From: Dawidia soli
Lineage (GTDB): Bacteria > Bacteroidota > Bacteroidia > Cytophagales > Cyclobacteriaceae
Assembly: GCF_018598185.1 (NCBI RefSeq)
Contig: NZ_JAHESC010000001.1
Location: 248,001 to 312,000, forward strand
Length of the DNA stretch: 64,000 nt
Direction of reading: 5' to 3'
The translations under genes were made by a program, and so were the position numbers. The notes beneath the pieces are model-generated. The model was not told the DNA's origin. It made no database searches and was given only the letters and a program-made list of their open reading frames with translations. Numbering within the stretch: position 1 is the first letter of the stretch; each line of letters starts with the position of its first letter. Below are positions 9,113-17,113 of the stretch, piece by piece.

Positions 9113-9853
9113 ATGAAAAAGTTAGAGAATAAAGTAGCATTGGTAACGGGCGGCAGCCGCGGTATAGGCGCCGCGATCGTACGTCGTTTAGCAGCGGAAG
9201 GGGCACACGTAGCATTTACATATGCGCGATCTGTCGAAAAAGCGAACGCATTGGTCGCCGAGATCACCGGAGCCGGTGGCCGGGTCATCGCCATCGGCGC
9301 AGACAGCGCCAATACAGGCGAGATCATAAACGCCGTGAACGAGACCGTTGCTGAGTTCGGTCGCCTGGATGTATTGGTGAACAACGCGGCGATCTTCCTG
9401 GGTAAAGATTTTTATGAACATACCGAGGAGGAATATGATCAGATCATGACGGTGAACGTCAAGGCTGTATACATCGCCGCGCGGGAGGCGGTAAAGCACC
9501 TCAAAGCGGGCGGGCGGATCATTACCATCGGCAGTAATATGGGCGATAATGCCATCGGTCAGCAAATGACGCTGTATACCATGAGCAAATCGTCCCTGCA
9601 GGGATTTACACGGGGATTGGCCCGCGACCTGGGTCCGAAAGGCATCTCTGTCACACTGGTGCAACCCGGCCCGACCGATACCGATATGAACCCGGCCGAC
9701 AGTGGCCACGCCGACTACTTGCGCAGCCGCATGGCGCTGCCGCAGTATGCCGCTGCCGCGGATGTGGCCGGTGTGGTGTCATTCCTGGCAAGCGACGAGG
9801 CCGGGCATATCACCGGCTCGTGGGTTACCATCGATGGTGGGTTTAATGCATAA
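9113..9853 (+). CDS. SDR-family NAD(P)-dependent oxidoreductase
   Basis: A 246-residue classical short-chain dehydrogenase. The cofactor loop TGGSRGIG (about 12-19), NNAA (about 88-91), the catalytic Ser in ITIGSN, the YxxxK pair in YTMSKSSL (about 155-159) and the C-terminal GSWVTIDGGF match the FabG-like class. The substrate is not predictable. Divergent transcription from hxlR, with a palindrome between them, suggests induction by an electrophile or quinone stress sensed by HxlR (inference). Confidence 0.92.
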   Translation: MKKLENKVALVTGGSRGIGAAIVRRLAAEGAHVAFTYARSVEKANALVAEITGAGGRVIAIGADSANTGEIINAVNETVAEFGRLDVLVNNAAIFLGKDFYEHTEEEYDQIMTVNVKAVYIAAREAVKHLKAGGRIITIGSNMGDNAIGQQMTLYTMSKSSLQGFTRGLARDLGPKGISVTLVQPGPTDTDMNPADSGHADYLRSRMALPQYAAAADVAGVVSFLASDEAGHITGSWVTIDGGFNA

Positions 9854-9877
9854 TGAGCCTACGGCTAAATTGCTCAA

Positions 9878-9909
9878 AAGAGGCTATCTCACTTTTGAGA
9901 CAGCCTCTT
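9878..9909. terminator. Bidirectional terminator hairpin between convergent genes
   Basis: A 14-bp stem with a single mismatch (AAGAGGCT.TCTCA / TGAGA.AGCCTCTT) and a 4-nt loop lies between the SDR stop and the M56 stop. A short T run follows only on the minus strand. Confidence 0.65.
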
Positions 9910-9929
9910 CACTAGACTGCGCTATCGGT

Positions 9930-11180
9930 TTATATTTTTTCCCCTAGTGTAAATTTTATTGGTAGTGTCAATACACAGCGAACAGGTTTTCCATCTTTCT
10001 CTGCGGGTGTGAATTTACCGAGGCCCTCCACCGCGTCCACTGCCGCGCCCTTGAGCGCATCGTCGATGCCTTTTGCTTTTTCGGATGTCTGGTAGTATCC
10101 CACCACCACCATTTCCTTCAGCAAATAGCCGTCCTTTTGCGTCTCGGCTTTGATATTTTCGACAGTGCCCTTTTCGTTGACCGTGAAAGAGACCTGCACT
10201 ACCCCCGAACGGTTTTCCCTGCGGGCAATGGTGGGATATTTGATCCGCGCTGTAAGGGTTTGATACATCGCCGCTTCGCCTTGTTCGTAGGTGGCGACCT
10301 TGTCAAACTGTGGCTCCTCCTGCCGGGCCGAAAATGCCCCGAGGAGTACGATCACAGACATCAACGCAGCATAAAGAGAAACGCTCCAGTAGCTGCTTTT
10401 GTGGTTTGTTCTTGTTTTTGTCATCATAGTGAATCGATTGATTAAACTTGTTTTGTTACTTAAATAATTACCGAGATCGATCGCGATACCCGTTCTGGCC
10501 TTGAACAGGATGTGCTGGTAGTCCTCCGGGCTGACGCCATTTTTCAGTACGCATGCATCCGCATAATACTCATGCTCGGCTTTGATATCCCGCCTGAAAA
10601 GCCAGACCACGGGATTGAACCAAAACATAATCGTCACCGCCTCCAGGAATATGTTGTCGATGGAGTGATATTGATCGCGGTGCACCCACTCATGCAGCAG
10701 CATCGTTTCTCTTTCGGCATTATCCATATCATCTTTTCCCGTAAACAACACGTTGAAAAAAGTGAACGGCGAGACATGGCGATCGAGGCTGACAACGGTA
10801 AATCCCCACCGTCGCCGTTTAGACGATTGGATGAAGAGCCTTAGCAAAGTAGCCAGCCCGAATACACAACGGAATAAGCACACGCCCACGCCCAGCCCAT
10901 AGAGCATGAAGACAATATCGATGGTGCCCGCTGACAGGGTAGAAGAGACCGTTTCCTGGAAATTGGCCGTGCGGGCCACCACAGAATACACCCCCGGAAA
11001 CCGGCCGGCGGACGAGACGTTGTTAAATTCTATAAAAGGAACAGCCATCGAGAAAAGTATACAGGCCAATCCCATAAACCGGTTCAGCTGGTGGTTGAGC
11101 TCATACCGAAGCACGACCCTGTACAAAGCGTATAGCAGGATCAGCGAAGTGCCGGACTTCACGAAATAGCTTTCCATCAC
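9930..11180 (-). CDS. BlaR1-like M56 membrane metallopeptidase with TonB C-terminal domain
   Basis: A 416-residue integral-membrane zinc protease. Four hydrophobic segments surround a cytoplasmic catalytic domain bearing the HEWVH (HExxH) zinc motif near residue 167, and a third acidic ligand in AEHEYYADACVL. Residues about 310-400 (YPTIARRENRSGVVQVSFTVNEKG) resemble a TonB C-terminal domain and lie outside the membrane. By analogy with BlaR1/MecR1, an external signal would activate cleavage of the BlaI-type repressor encoded upstream. The start overlaps that gene's stop by 4 bp (ATGA), indicating translational coupling. Confidence 0.9.
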   Translation of the reverse strand: MMESYFVKSGTSLILLYALYRVVLRYELNHQLNRFMGLACILFSMAVPFIEFNNVSSAGRFPGVYSVVARTANFQETVSSTLSAGTIDIVFMLYGLGVGVCLFRCVFGLATLLRLFIQSSKRRRWGFTVVSLDRHVSPFTFFNVLFTGKDDMDNAERETMLLHEWVHRDQYHSIDNIFLEAVTIMFWFNPVVWLFRRDIKAEHEYYADACVLKNGVSPEDYQHILFKARTGIAIDLGNYLSNKTSLINRFTMMTKTRTNHKSSYWSVSLYAALMSVIVLLGAFSARQEEPQFDKVATYEQGEAAMYQTLTARIKYPTIARRENRSGVVQVSFTVNEKGTVENIKAETQKDGYLLKEMVVVGYYQTSEKAKGIDDALKGAAVDAVEGLGKFTPAEKDGKPVRCVLTLPIKFTLGEKI

Positions 11181-11557
11181 TTTTTCTTTTTTTGTTCGAT
11201 CTGTTTCTTAAAATGCTCGATGAGCTCCTGCATATCTTTGGTGCTGAGGTTTTCCGCACTGCTGAACTCCGACACCATGTTCTTGAACGAGTTGGAGAAG
11301 TAGTTCTCCACCAGCGATTGCACCGACTGCGTAGTATAATCCTTTCGCTCCACCAGCGGATAATATTCATGGGAGTTCGCCACCGGCGTTCGCCCCACAA
11401 ACCCTTTCCGTTCCAGGATCTTGAATATGGTCGCCACCGTAGTATAGGCCGGCTTCGGGTCTTCATATTCATTGACAATATCCCGGATCAAGCCCTTCTT
11501 GATCGACCAAAGGATCTTCATGGCCTTTTCCTCTGCCTTGGTAAGGTTCAAATCCAT
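11177..11557 (-). CDS. BlaI/MecI/CopY-family repressor
   Basis: A 126-residue winged-helix repressor. The N-terminal LTKAEEKAMKILWSIKKGLIRDIVNEY and AYTTVATIFKILERKGFV segments are the classical BlaI DNA-binding domain (TTVxTxxxxLxxKG), followed by a helical dimerisation tail rich in Lys. It precedes and overlaps the M56 sensor protease. Two matching 16-bp operators lie 27-62 bp upstream of its ATG, so it very likely represses its own operon. Inactivation by M56 cleavage is inferred from the family. Confidence 0.94.
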   Translation of the reverse strand: MDLNLTKAEEKAMKILWSIKKGLIRDIVNEYEDPKPAYTTVATIFKILERKGFVGRTPVANSHEYYPLVERKDYTTQSVQSLVENYFSNSFKNMVSEFSSAENLSTKDMQELIEHFKKQIEQKKKK

Positions 11558-11580
11558 ACGTTTTGCATTGATGTAATCAA

Positions 11581-11619
11581 ATCTACTAAATGTTTAGTAG
11601 ATCTACTAATGATTTAGTA
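11581..11619. promoter_or_regulatory. Tandem BlaI-type operators
   Basis: Two 16-bp dyads, TACTAAATGTTTAGTA (11584-11599) and TACTAATGATTTAGTA (11604-11619), have centres 20 bp apart, two helical turns. The first extends to 10-bp perfect arms. Both resemble the TACxxxxxxxxxxGTA form of BlaI/MecI sites and precede the blaI-like gene. Confidence 0.82.
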
Positions 11620-11748
11620 ATTATTTCTTTGAACAGGTTTGAAGAGGACTGGAAATGCAAAATGAAATGGATTGGCGTATTTCGATATCCGAAAATATCT
11701 GCAATTGTGTATATTCGGTCGTTGTGGTTATTTAAATGACAACGGATA

Positions 11749-12261
11749 ATGGCAACCTGTTACAGATGCGGAGTACCAAACGCAAACTATAGACGGACAA
11801 CCTATACTGGCTATTCAAGCGGTACATGGTGGAGTAAGCGGTCTTACGGCGCTGGTTCACGAACTTATTATGGCGTCCGTTCCGTTTGCCAGGACTGTGC
11901 AAGAACAATAGACAGAGGGAATACAATCAGATTTATTTTTAAGATCGCCATTGGGGCAATTATAGCTATTTTCTTTTTTAATCATTTTTCAAGCTCATCG
12001 AGAAGGGATAGTTCATCTAAAAAAGCTGCGTCATATCAATACAGCGGACAGACAGCGAAAGTGGCTTCAACAAAAGGGCTCAATCTACGAGACCAACCAG
12101 GTTCAAGCGGTACGGTGTTGCTAACAGTTCCCTACAATGAGACCGTGGGTGTCATAGACAAAAACGGTGACAGTGAGACAATCGCAGGAAAGACGGCGAA
12201 CTGGTATAAGGTGGACTATAAGGGCACGATCGGCTGGTTATGGAGCGGTTATCTTCAATAA
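11749..12261 (+). CDS. Zinc-ribbon, single-TM, SH3-domain protein
   Basis: A 170-residue protein with three parts: an N-terminal cytoplasmic zinc-ribbon-like segment with two Cys pairs (CYRC at 4-7 and CQDC at about 47-50) enclosing a Tyr/Ser/Gly-rich stretch; one membrane helix (FIFKIAIGAIIAIFFFNHF, about 62-80); and a C-terminal bacterial SH3 domain (KVASTKGLNLRDQPG ... NWYKVDYKGTIGWLWSGYL). The topology places SH3 in the periplasm, where it could bind peptidoglycan or peptides. Monocistronic; function unknown. Confidence 0.72.
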   Translation: MATCYRCGVPNANYRRTTYTGYSSGTWWSKRSYGAGSRTYYGVRSVCQDCARTIDRGNTIRFIFKIAIGAIIAIFFFNHFSSSSRRDSSSKKAASYQYSGQTAKVASTKGLNLRDQPGSSGTVLLTVPYNETVGVIDKNGDSETIAGKTANWYKVDYKGTIGWLWSGYLQ

Positions 12262-12333
12262 TCTAATTCGGTAGCGGCGGAAAGAAGATGTTTTTTGTAG
12301 TTGGTTGCCGGCAGCGTATCTTAACATTTACAA

Positions 12334-13104
12334 ATGAAGATCGCCACCTATAACATCAACGGCATCAACAACCGGCTCCCGGTATTATTGCGCTGGTTGA
12401 GTGAAGCAAAGCCCGACATTGTCTGCCTGCAGGAGCTCAAGGCACTTGATGCTCAATTCCCCATAGAGGCCATAACCGCCGCGGGATACCAGGCACTCTG
12501 GCATGGACAAAAGTCCTGGAACGGCGTCGCGATCCTTTCGCGTAAACTGCCCATTCAGGAGCTGCGCCGCGCGTTGCCGGGAGACAGGACAGACGAGCAC
12601 AGCCGTTACCTGGAAGCGATCGTGGGCAAGATGGTGATCGCCTGCCTGTATCTGCCCAACGGCAATCCGTACCCCGGACCTAAATTCGAGTACAAGCTCA
12701 AATGGTTCAAACGACTTTCCGTGCATGCCAAAAAGCTGCTGGCTCATGACGTACCCGTTGCGCTGGTCGGAGACTTCAACGTAATGCCTACTGCGCTCGA
12801 CGTATACAAACCAGAGAAGTACCTTAACAACGCCCTGTTCCGCAAAGAGGTCCGGGCCGCCTACGCCCGCCTGCTGAAGCAAGGCTGGACAGACGCTATC
12901 CGCCACCAGCATCCCGGGGAAAGTATCTATACCTTCTGGGATTACCTGCGCAATGCCTGGGGACGCAATGCCGGCCTTCGGCTGGATCATTTCCTGCTAA
13001 GCCCGCACCTGGTGCCGAGGCTTCGTAAGACCGGCGTCGATACAGCCGTAAGGGGCTGGCCCCGGGCGAGCGACCACGCGCCCGTTTGGATCACGCTCAA
13101 ATAG
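12334..13104 (+). CDS. xthA: Exodeoxyribonuclease III (AP endonuclease family)
   Basis: A 256-residue Mg-dependent EEP-superfamily nuclease of the ExoIII group, acting in base-excision repair at abasic sites and 3' blocks. Motifs: ATYNINGINNRLP at the N-terminus, metal-binding Glu in CLQELK (about residue 34), GDFNVMPTALDVY (catalytic Asp-Asn pair), RLDHFLLS, and the final SDHAPVWI with the catalytic Asp-His. A plausible promoter (TTTG at 12294, 19-nt spacer, TATCTTAA at 12317) lies just upstream. The AraC gene starts 11 bp after the stop. Confidence 0.93.
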   Translation: MKIATYNINGINNRLPVLLRWLSEAKPDIVCLQELKALDAQFPIEAITAAGYQALWHGQKSWNGVAILSRKLPIQELRRALPGDRTDEHSRYLEAIVGKMVIACLYLPNGNPYPGPKFEYKLKWFKRLSVHAKKLLAHDVPVALVGDFNVMPTALDVYKPEKYLNNALFRKEVRAAYARLLKQGWTDAIRHQHPGESIYTFWDYLRNAWGRNAGLRLDHFLLSPHLVPRLRKTGVDTAVRGWPRASDHAPVWITLK

Positions 13105-13115
13105 TATTTTTACAC

Positions 13116-14096
13116 ATGTTTTTTGAGTTTGTCCCCAACCCGCAGTTTGACTTTCTGACGAGCTTTGCCAAAAAGTTTAACGTACCCATAGAAGATGACC
13201 GGTTAATCATTCCACCCGCTCTGGGCACCGGGAGTATCAAAAGGGTGGCCTTATCTGCGGGATTGAAGCTCGTCGTCCACCGGTACAAGCTCAACCAGGA
13301 CTTTATCCTGAACAGGATCGGCAGCGACGCGCCCAACGATCTGGTGAGCGTGATCTTTCATAGCAACGAAGTCGGAGCCACCGTAGATACCGGCGACCAA
13401 GCCGCCCCGCTTTCGCGCAGCAGCGCCTTTGCCATACAGGTCGCATCGACAGACCTTAATTCCAGGATCAGTTTTCCCGCCCACACCGATATATATTTTT
13501 TGGTAGTAGGCATTCTGAAGGATGCCCTGAAAGAGCTGCTGGCGATCAAAACCCCCAACGCCACGGTGCAAACGGTGTTACAGGCAGCACCGGGCTTTCT
13601 GTTTTATGAAAGCATGAGCCCGGAGATCCACAAGCTGGTCAAGCAGGTGACAGACATCCGCGCAGACAACGACCTGGCTACGTTTTATCAGCGACTTAAG
13701 GTACACGAGCTGCTCTACCTCGTATTCGAGAAGCTGCAGAAGCGGGAAGCGCAACACCACAGCGCGGTGCATAAAGACGATGTCGAAAAGCTGTTCCTGA
13801 TCAGGACCGCCGTTCTTTCCGATCTCGCCGTTCCACCCAGTTTGCCGGCATTGGCAAAAATGGTAGGATTCGGCGAAACAAAGATGCGCGACCTCTTTAA
13901 ACAGGTATTCGGCGATACCATCTACAACTATTATCAACAAGCCCGGATGGACGAAGCAGCCTTTCTGCTGAAGCACGGCGGGTTGTCGGTTTCAGAGACA
14001 GGCTATCAGCTCGGGTTCGCCAACCTCAGCCATTTTGCCCGCCTCTTTGAGAAATACCACGGCGTCACGCCCAAACGATATGCCGCCGGCGGATAG
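13116..14096 (+). CDS. AraC-family transcriptional regulator
   Basis: A 326-residue regulator with an N-terminal effector domain of unknown ligand and a C-terminal double HTH: LAKMVGFGETKMRDLFKQVFGDTIYNYYQQARMDEAAFLL, then VSETGYQLGFANLSHFARLFEKYHGVTPKRY. I chose ATG 13116, since the frame extends upstream into xthA only by chance. Two coupled redox genes follow it directly (alkene reductase, MDR oxidoreductase), so control of these is the natural inference. Confidence 0.9.
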   Translation: MFFEFVPNPQFDFLTSFAKKFNVPIEDDRLIIPPALGTGSIKRVALSAGLKLVVHRYKLNQDFILNRIGSDAPNDLVSVIFHSNEVGATVDTGDQAAPLSRSSAFAIQVASTDLNSRISFPAHTDIYFLVVGILKDALKELLAIKTPNATVQTVLQAAPGFLFYESMSPEIHKLVKQVTDIRADNDLATFYQRLKVHELLYLVFEKLQKREAQHHSAVHKDDVEKLFLIRTAVLSDLAVPPSLPALAKMVGFGETKMRDLFKQVFGDTIYNYYQQARMDEAAFLLKHGGLSVSETGYQLGFANLSHFARLFEKYHGVTPKRYAAGG

Positions 14097-14175
14097 GACT
14101 ATTTTTTCGCTATAAGCGGCTATTTTGCCTCCTTGTGTTCGGACAATTTTGTGTCGTCATCAACACGACAACAAC

Positions 14176-15237
14176 ATGAACACATTGCTAACGCCTTACA
14201 GCAAAGGCACTCTACAACTGAAAAATCGCCTGGTCATGGCGCCCATGACCCGCAGCCGGGCCATCAACAACCTGCCAAACGATTTGATGGCGGCCTATTA
14301 TGCACAACGAACGGGCGCCGGTCTGATCATTACCGAAGGCACCGCGCCGTCACCCGATGCACTGGGCTACTCGCGCATTCCCGGTATATTTTCCAACGAA
14401 CAAACCAACGCCTGGAAGGCCGTCACGGCCGCGGCACACGCTGCCGGAACGAAGATCTTCCTGCAGCTCATGCACACGGGCCGCATCGGCCACCCCGCCA
14501 ACCTTCCCCCCGGTGCCCGCGTGGTCGGTCCTTCCATGACAAAAGCTGCCGGTGAGATCTGGACGGATGCAGCAGGCCTGCAGGCTTACCCCGAACCTCA
14601 CGCGCTGACAGACGAAGAAGTGGAAGCCGTAATAGCCGAGCACGTCAGCGCCGCCCGCAATGCCATCGCTGCAGGCTTTGACGGCGTCGAGCTGCACGGC
14701 GCCAACGGCTACCTGACCGAGCAGTTCCTGAACCCGCATGTCAATACCCGCACCGACGCCTGGGGAGGTAGTATAGCCAATAGAACCCGGTTCACCCTCC
14801 GCGTCGTACACGACATGGCCGCGGCCATCGGAGCCGACAAGGTTGGCGTACGGTTTTCTCCCTATTCTACGCTCGGCGATCTGGCACCGTACGACGAACA
14901 GGAAGTACACGAGACCTATGCGCGGCTGGCGATGGAGCTGAGCCAAACCGGGATCGCATACCTGCATATCGGTGTGTCGGCGGCGATACCACAAAAGACG
15001 CTCGATGCCATACGGCGTTTCAAGGGCACGATCATCCTTTGCAACGGCCTGACGCCTGAAACGGCGGAGGCAACCCTGCACGCTGGCTTTGCCGACCTCG
15101 TCGCTTTCGGCCGCGCTTTTTTGGCCAACCCCGACCTGGAAAAACGGATTGCGACAGGAGCAGCGTTGAACCAACCCGATTTTAACACGCTCTACACCCC
15201 CGGTTCAGTGGGCTATACCGACTACCCTACACTATGA
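14176..15237 (+). CDS. Old-yellow-enzyme family alkene reductase (NemA-like)
   Basis: A 353-residue FMN-dependent TIM-barrel ene-reductase. It shows LKNRLVMAPMTRSRA at the N-terminus, TEGTAPSPDALGYSRIPGI, the substrate-binding motif GFDGVELHGANGYLTEQFLNPHVNTRTDAWGG (His-x-x-Asn, split here by description), and VAFGRAFLANPDL near the C-terminus. These enzymes reduce activated C=C bonds, quinones or nitro esters with NAD(P)H. The start at 14176 fits the family length; an upstream ATG at 14125 adds unrelated residues. Its stop overlaps the next start by 4 bp. Confidence 0.93.
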   Translation: MNTLLTPYSKGTLQLKNRLVMAPMTRSRAINNLPNDLMAAYYAQRTGAGLIITEGTAPSPDALGYSRIPGIFSNEQTNAWKAVTAAAHAAGTKIFLQLMHTGRIGHPANLPPGARVVGPSMTKAAGEIWTDAAGLQAYPEPHALTDEEVEAVIAEHVSAARNAIAAGFDGVELHGANGYLTEQFLNPHVNTRTDAWGGSIANRTRFTLRVVHDMAAAIGADKVGVRFSPYSTLGDLAPYDEQEVHETYARLAMELSQTGIAYLHIGVSAAIPQKTLDAIRRFKGTIILCNGLTPETAEATLHAGFADLVAFGRAFLANPDLEKRIATGAALNQPDFNTLYTPGSVGYTDYPTL

Positions 15238-16136
15238 AAAAGATCACCTACAACCGTTTCGGCGGAACAGAAGTACTGCAACTGACAGACGCGCCCATGC
15301 CGGCAGGGGAGATCATCGTAAAAGTAAAAGCGGTTTCGATCAATCCGCTGGATTGGAAGTTGTGGCAGGGAGATATGAAGCTGATGAGCGGACGCAAGTT
15401 TCCAAAATCCGTAGGGATCGACTTCGCCGGTGTAGTAGAACAGGGCAGCGGAAAATATAGCAAGGGAGACGAAGTATTTGGCCTGGTCAGCATGTTCAAA
15501 GGCGGGGCGCTCGCGGAATATATAGCAGTGAAAGCAGAAGACATTGCGCACAAGCCCGGCACGATCACCTTTGAAGAAGCGGCCAGCCTGCCTGTAGTAG
15601 GTTCTGCCGCCCTGCAGATCTTTCATGACCTGTTGCAGATACGCCCCGGCATGCACGTATTGATCAACGGCGCAGGGGGCGGCATGGGCCCCCTGGCCAT
15701 TCAACTGGCTAAAATGGCCGGGGCGATCGTCACGGCTGTTGTCGGGCCCGCAGCCCTCGACATGGCATCGCGGCTGGGAAGCGACGTGGTTTTAAATTAC
15801 CAGCGCGATAACGTGCTCACCGGTGGAACGACCTATGACGTGGCCATCGATCTGTCCGGAAAATTGACCTATAAAATAGCCCGGACAATTTTGAAGAAGA
15901 ACGGCGTGTATGTAAACACTTCGCCCGGCCCGAAGGAAATGATCGGTTCGCTGTTTTCCGGCGGCCGCTATAAGTTGCTGTTATTAAAACCCTCTGTGGC
16001 CTACCTGGAAAAGCTTGCCGCTGCCGGCTTGCAGGTATTCATCAGTAAACGCTACGACTTCTACGACTATAAGAGGGCCTATGACGAAGTGAAGAAAGGC
16101 GGCATACCCGGCAAAGCTGTTTTCGTGATCACGTAG
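15234..16136 (+). CDS. Zinc-independent MDR-family (quinone-oxidoreductase-like) dehydrogenase
   Basis: A 300-residue medium-chain reductase with an N-terminal GroES-like domain (INPLDWKLWQGDMK, GIDFAGVVEQ) and a Rossmann domain (LINGAGGGMGPLAIQLAKMAGA). The catalytic zinc ligands of alcohol dehydrogenases are absent, placing it with NADPH:quinone or enone reductases. Translation is coupled to the upstream ene-reductase (ATGA overlap), so both probably detoxify electrophilic carbonyls under the AraC-type regulator (inference). Confidence 0.88.
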   Translation: MKKITYNRFGGTEVLQLTDAPMPAGEIIVKVKAVSINPLDWKLWQGDMKLMSGRKFPKSVGIDFAGVVEQGSGKYSKGDEVFGLVSMFKGGALAEYIAVKAEDIAHKPGTITFEEAASLPVVGSAALQIFHDLLQIRPGMHVLINGAGGGMGPLAIQLAKMAGAIVTAVVGPAALDMASRLGSDVVLNYQRDNVLTGGTTYDVAIDLSGKLTYKIARTILKKNGVYVNTSPGPKEMIGSLFSGGRYKLLLLKPSVAYLEKLAAAGLQVFISKRYDFYDYKRAYDEVKKGGIPGKAVFVIT

Positions 16137-16170
16137 CGGATAGCCAACGAATACCTGAAATCCACAAATC

Positions 16171-16207
16171 AAAAAGCCATCGATAGTAATATTTGATGGC
16201 TTTTTTT
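16171..16207 (+). terminator. Intrinsic terminator after the MDR gene
   Basis: An 11-bp perfect stem (AAAAAGCCATC / GATGGCTTTTT) with a 13-nt loop is followed by a run of seven T (16201-16207). Its A-rich 5' arm would also allow minus-strand function. Confidence 0.88.
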
Positions 16208-16351
16208 ATCGGATAATAACCAGTTACCTTGCACAAACAGACGACGAGACCGGTAAACGATCCTGAAACGCCAGCCCGGAAGCCCGTGACAAAATTCGTA
16301 AACGTTAACCAGGGAACTATACGAAGTAATAAGAACAAAAATATACCCAAG

Positions 16352-16807
16352 ATGAAAGTTAACAGCGTATCAAAACACGTAACGGTCGTGGCGTTGTTGC
16401 TGCTGAGCACGGCAGCCATGGCACAGAACACGGAACTTGTTAAGGAAAAGTGGCACTGGAACAACAAGACCCGGCAGGATACAACGGCCGGGTACGCTCA
16501 AGTGGTAAAAGTAGACAACGTACTGTACATTTCCGGCGCCGTCTCCACCGAGATCACACCCGAGGGGATTACGAATGTGTATCGTGCCCTGGAACAGTCG
16601 TTAAAGAGTTTTGGAACAACGTTTCAACATGTGGTAAAGGAGAACCTGTACACCACAGACATCGAAGCCATGAAAAAGTATAATTATGCGCGAAAGGTGT
16701 TTTACAACAACGATTTTCCCGCCGCAACCTGGGTGCAGGTTTCGCGACTATATATGTCCGACGCCAAACTGGAGGTGGAACTGGTGGCGCACCTGCCCGA
16801 AAAATGA
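16352..16807 (+). CDS. Exported RidA/YjgF-family protein
   Basis: A 151-residue protein: a Sec signal peptide (MKVNSVSKHVTVVALLLLSTAAMAQ) followed by a RidA-like domain (YAQVVKVDNVLYISGAVS, then VVKENLYTTDIEAMKKYN, and AATWVQVSRLYMSDAKLEVELVA). Cytosolic RidA deaminates reactive enamines; the catalytic Arg is normally in the R-x-x-V/Y-x-V segment, where this protein has a divergent TWVQVSRLY. Exported members probably have other roles. ATG 16352 gives the signal peptide. Confidence 0.85.
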   Translation: MKVNSVSKHVTVVALLLLSTAAMAQNTELVKEKWHWNNKTRQDTTAGYAQVVKVDNVLYISGAVSTEITPEGITNVYRALEQSLKSFGTTFQHVVKENLYTTDIEAMKKYNYARKVFYNNDFPAATWVQVSRLYMSDAKLEVELVAHLPEK

Positions 16808-17113
16808 TCGCTCACATGACGTTGAATTAAATTATCACCCCGGCAACGCCCCGCTGTACGCATAGGTACTGGCCGGCTGAATGCCAGCGACGATGTCCCG
16901 AACGTTCCGTGGAAATGTAAAAAGAATGCATCTCGCGGTATCCGGGTCGACCGGTTGATCGGTTGTTGCAAATTCATTCCCCCGGATCAACAGTCGCACG
17001 CTTGTATCGCGACGGATCATCCTGATTTTGATAAATCAGTAATTCCCTGATAAAAGTCTCACATGCAGGAGGGTATTTTACGTGCGAAAACAGTTCCTGC
17101 AGACCAGATAACC
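16808..17113. other. Intergenic region carrying the shared cluster palindrome
   Basis: No gene is supported in these 306 bp. A minus-strand frame of about 60 codons lacks family signals. The only clear structure is the CTGATTT-TGAT-AAATCAG palindrome at 17022-17039 and the promoter region of the TonB-dependent receptor. Confidence 0.5.
17020..17039. promoter_or_regulatory. Palindrome shared with the kinase operon (copy 1)
   Basis: TCCTGATTTTGATAAATCAG contains a perfect 7-bp dyad (CTGATTT / AAATCAG). The same sequence with one extra A occurs at 25355-25375. It ends 74 bp before the receptor ATG. Probably a regulator or riboregulatory site; the binding protein is unknown. Confidence 0.55.

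Noticed and set aside
16835-17020. 61-codon minus-strand frame between the RidA-like and receptor genes
   Set aside because: No recognisable domain or ribosome-binding site; it begins within the shared palindrome region.
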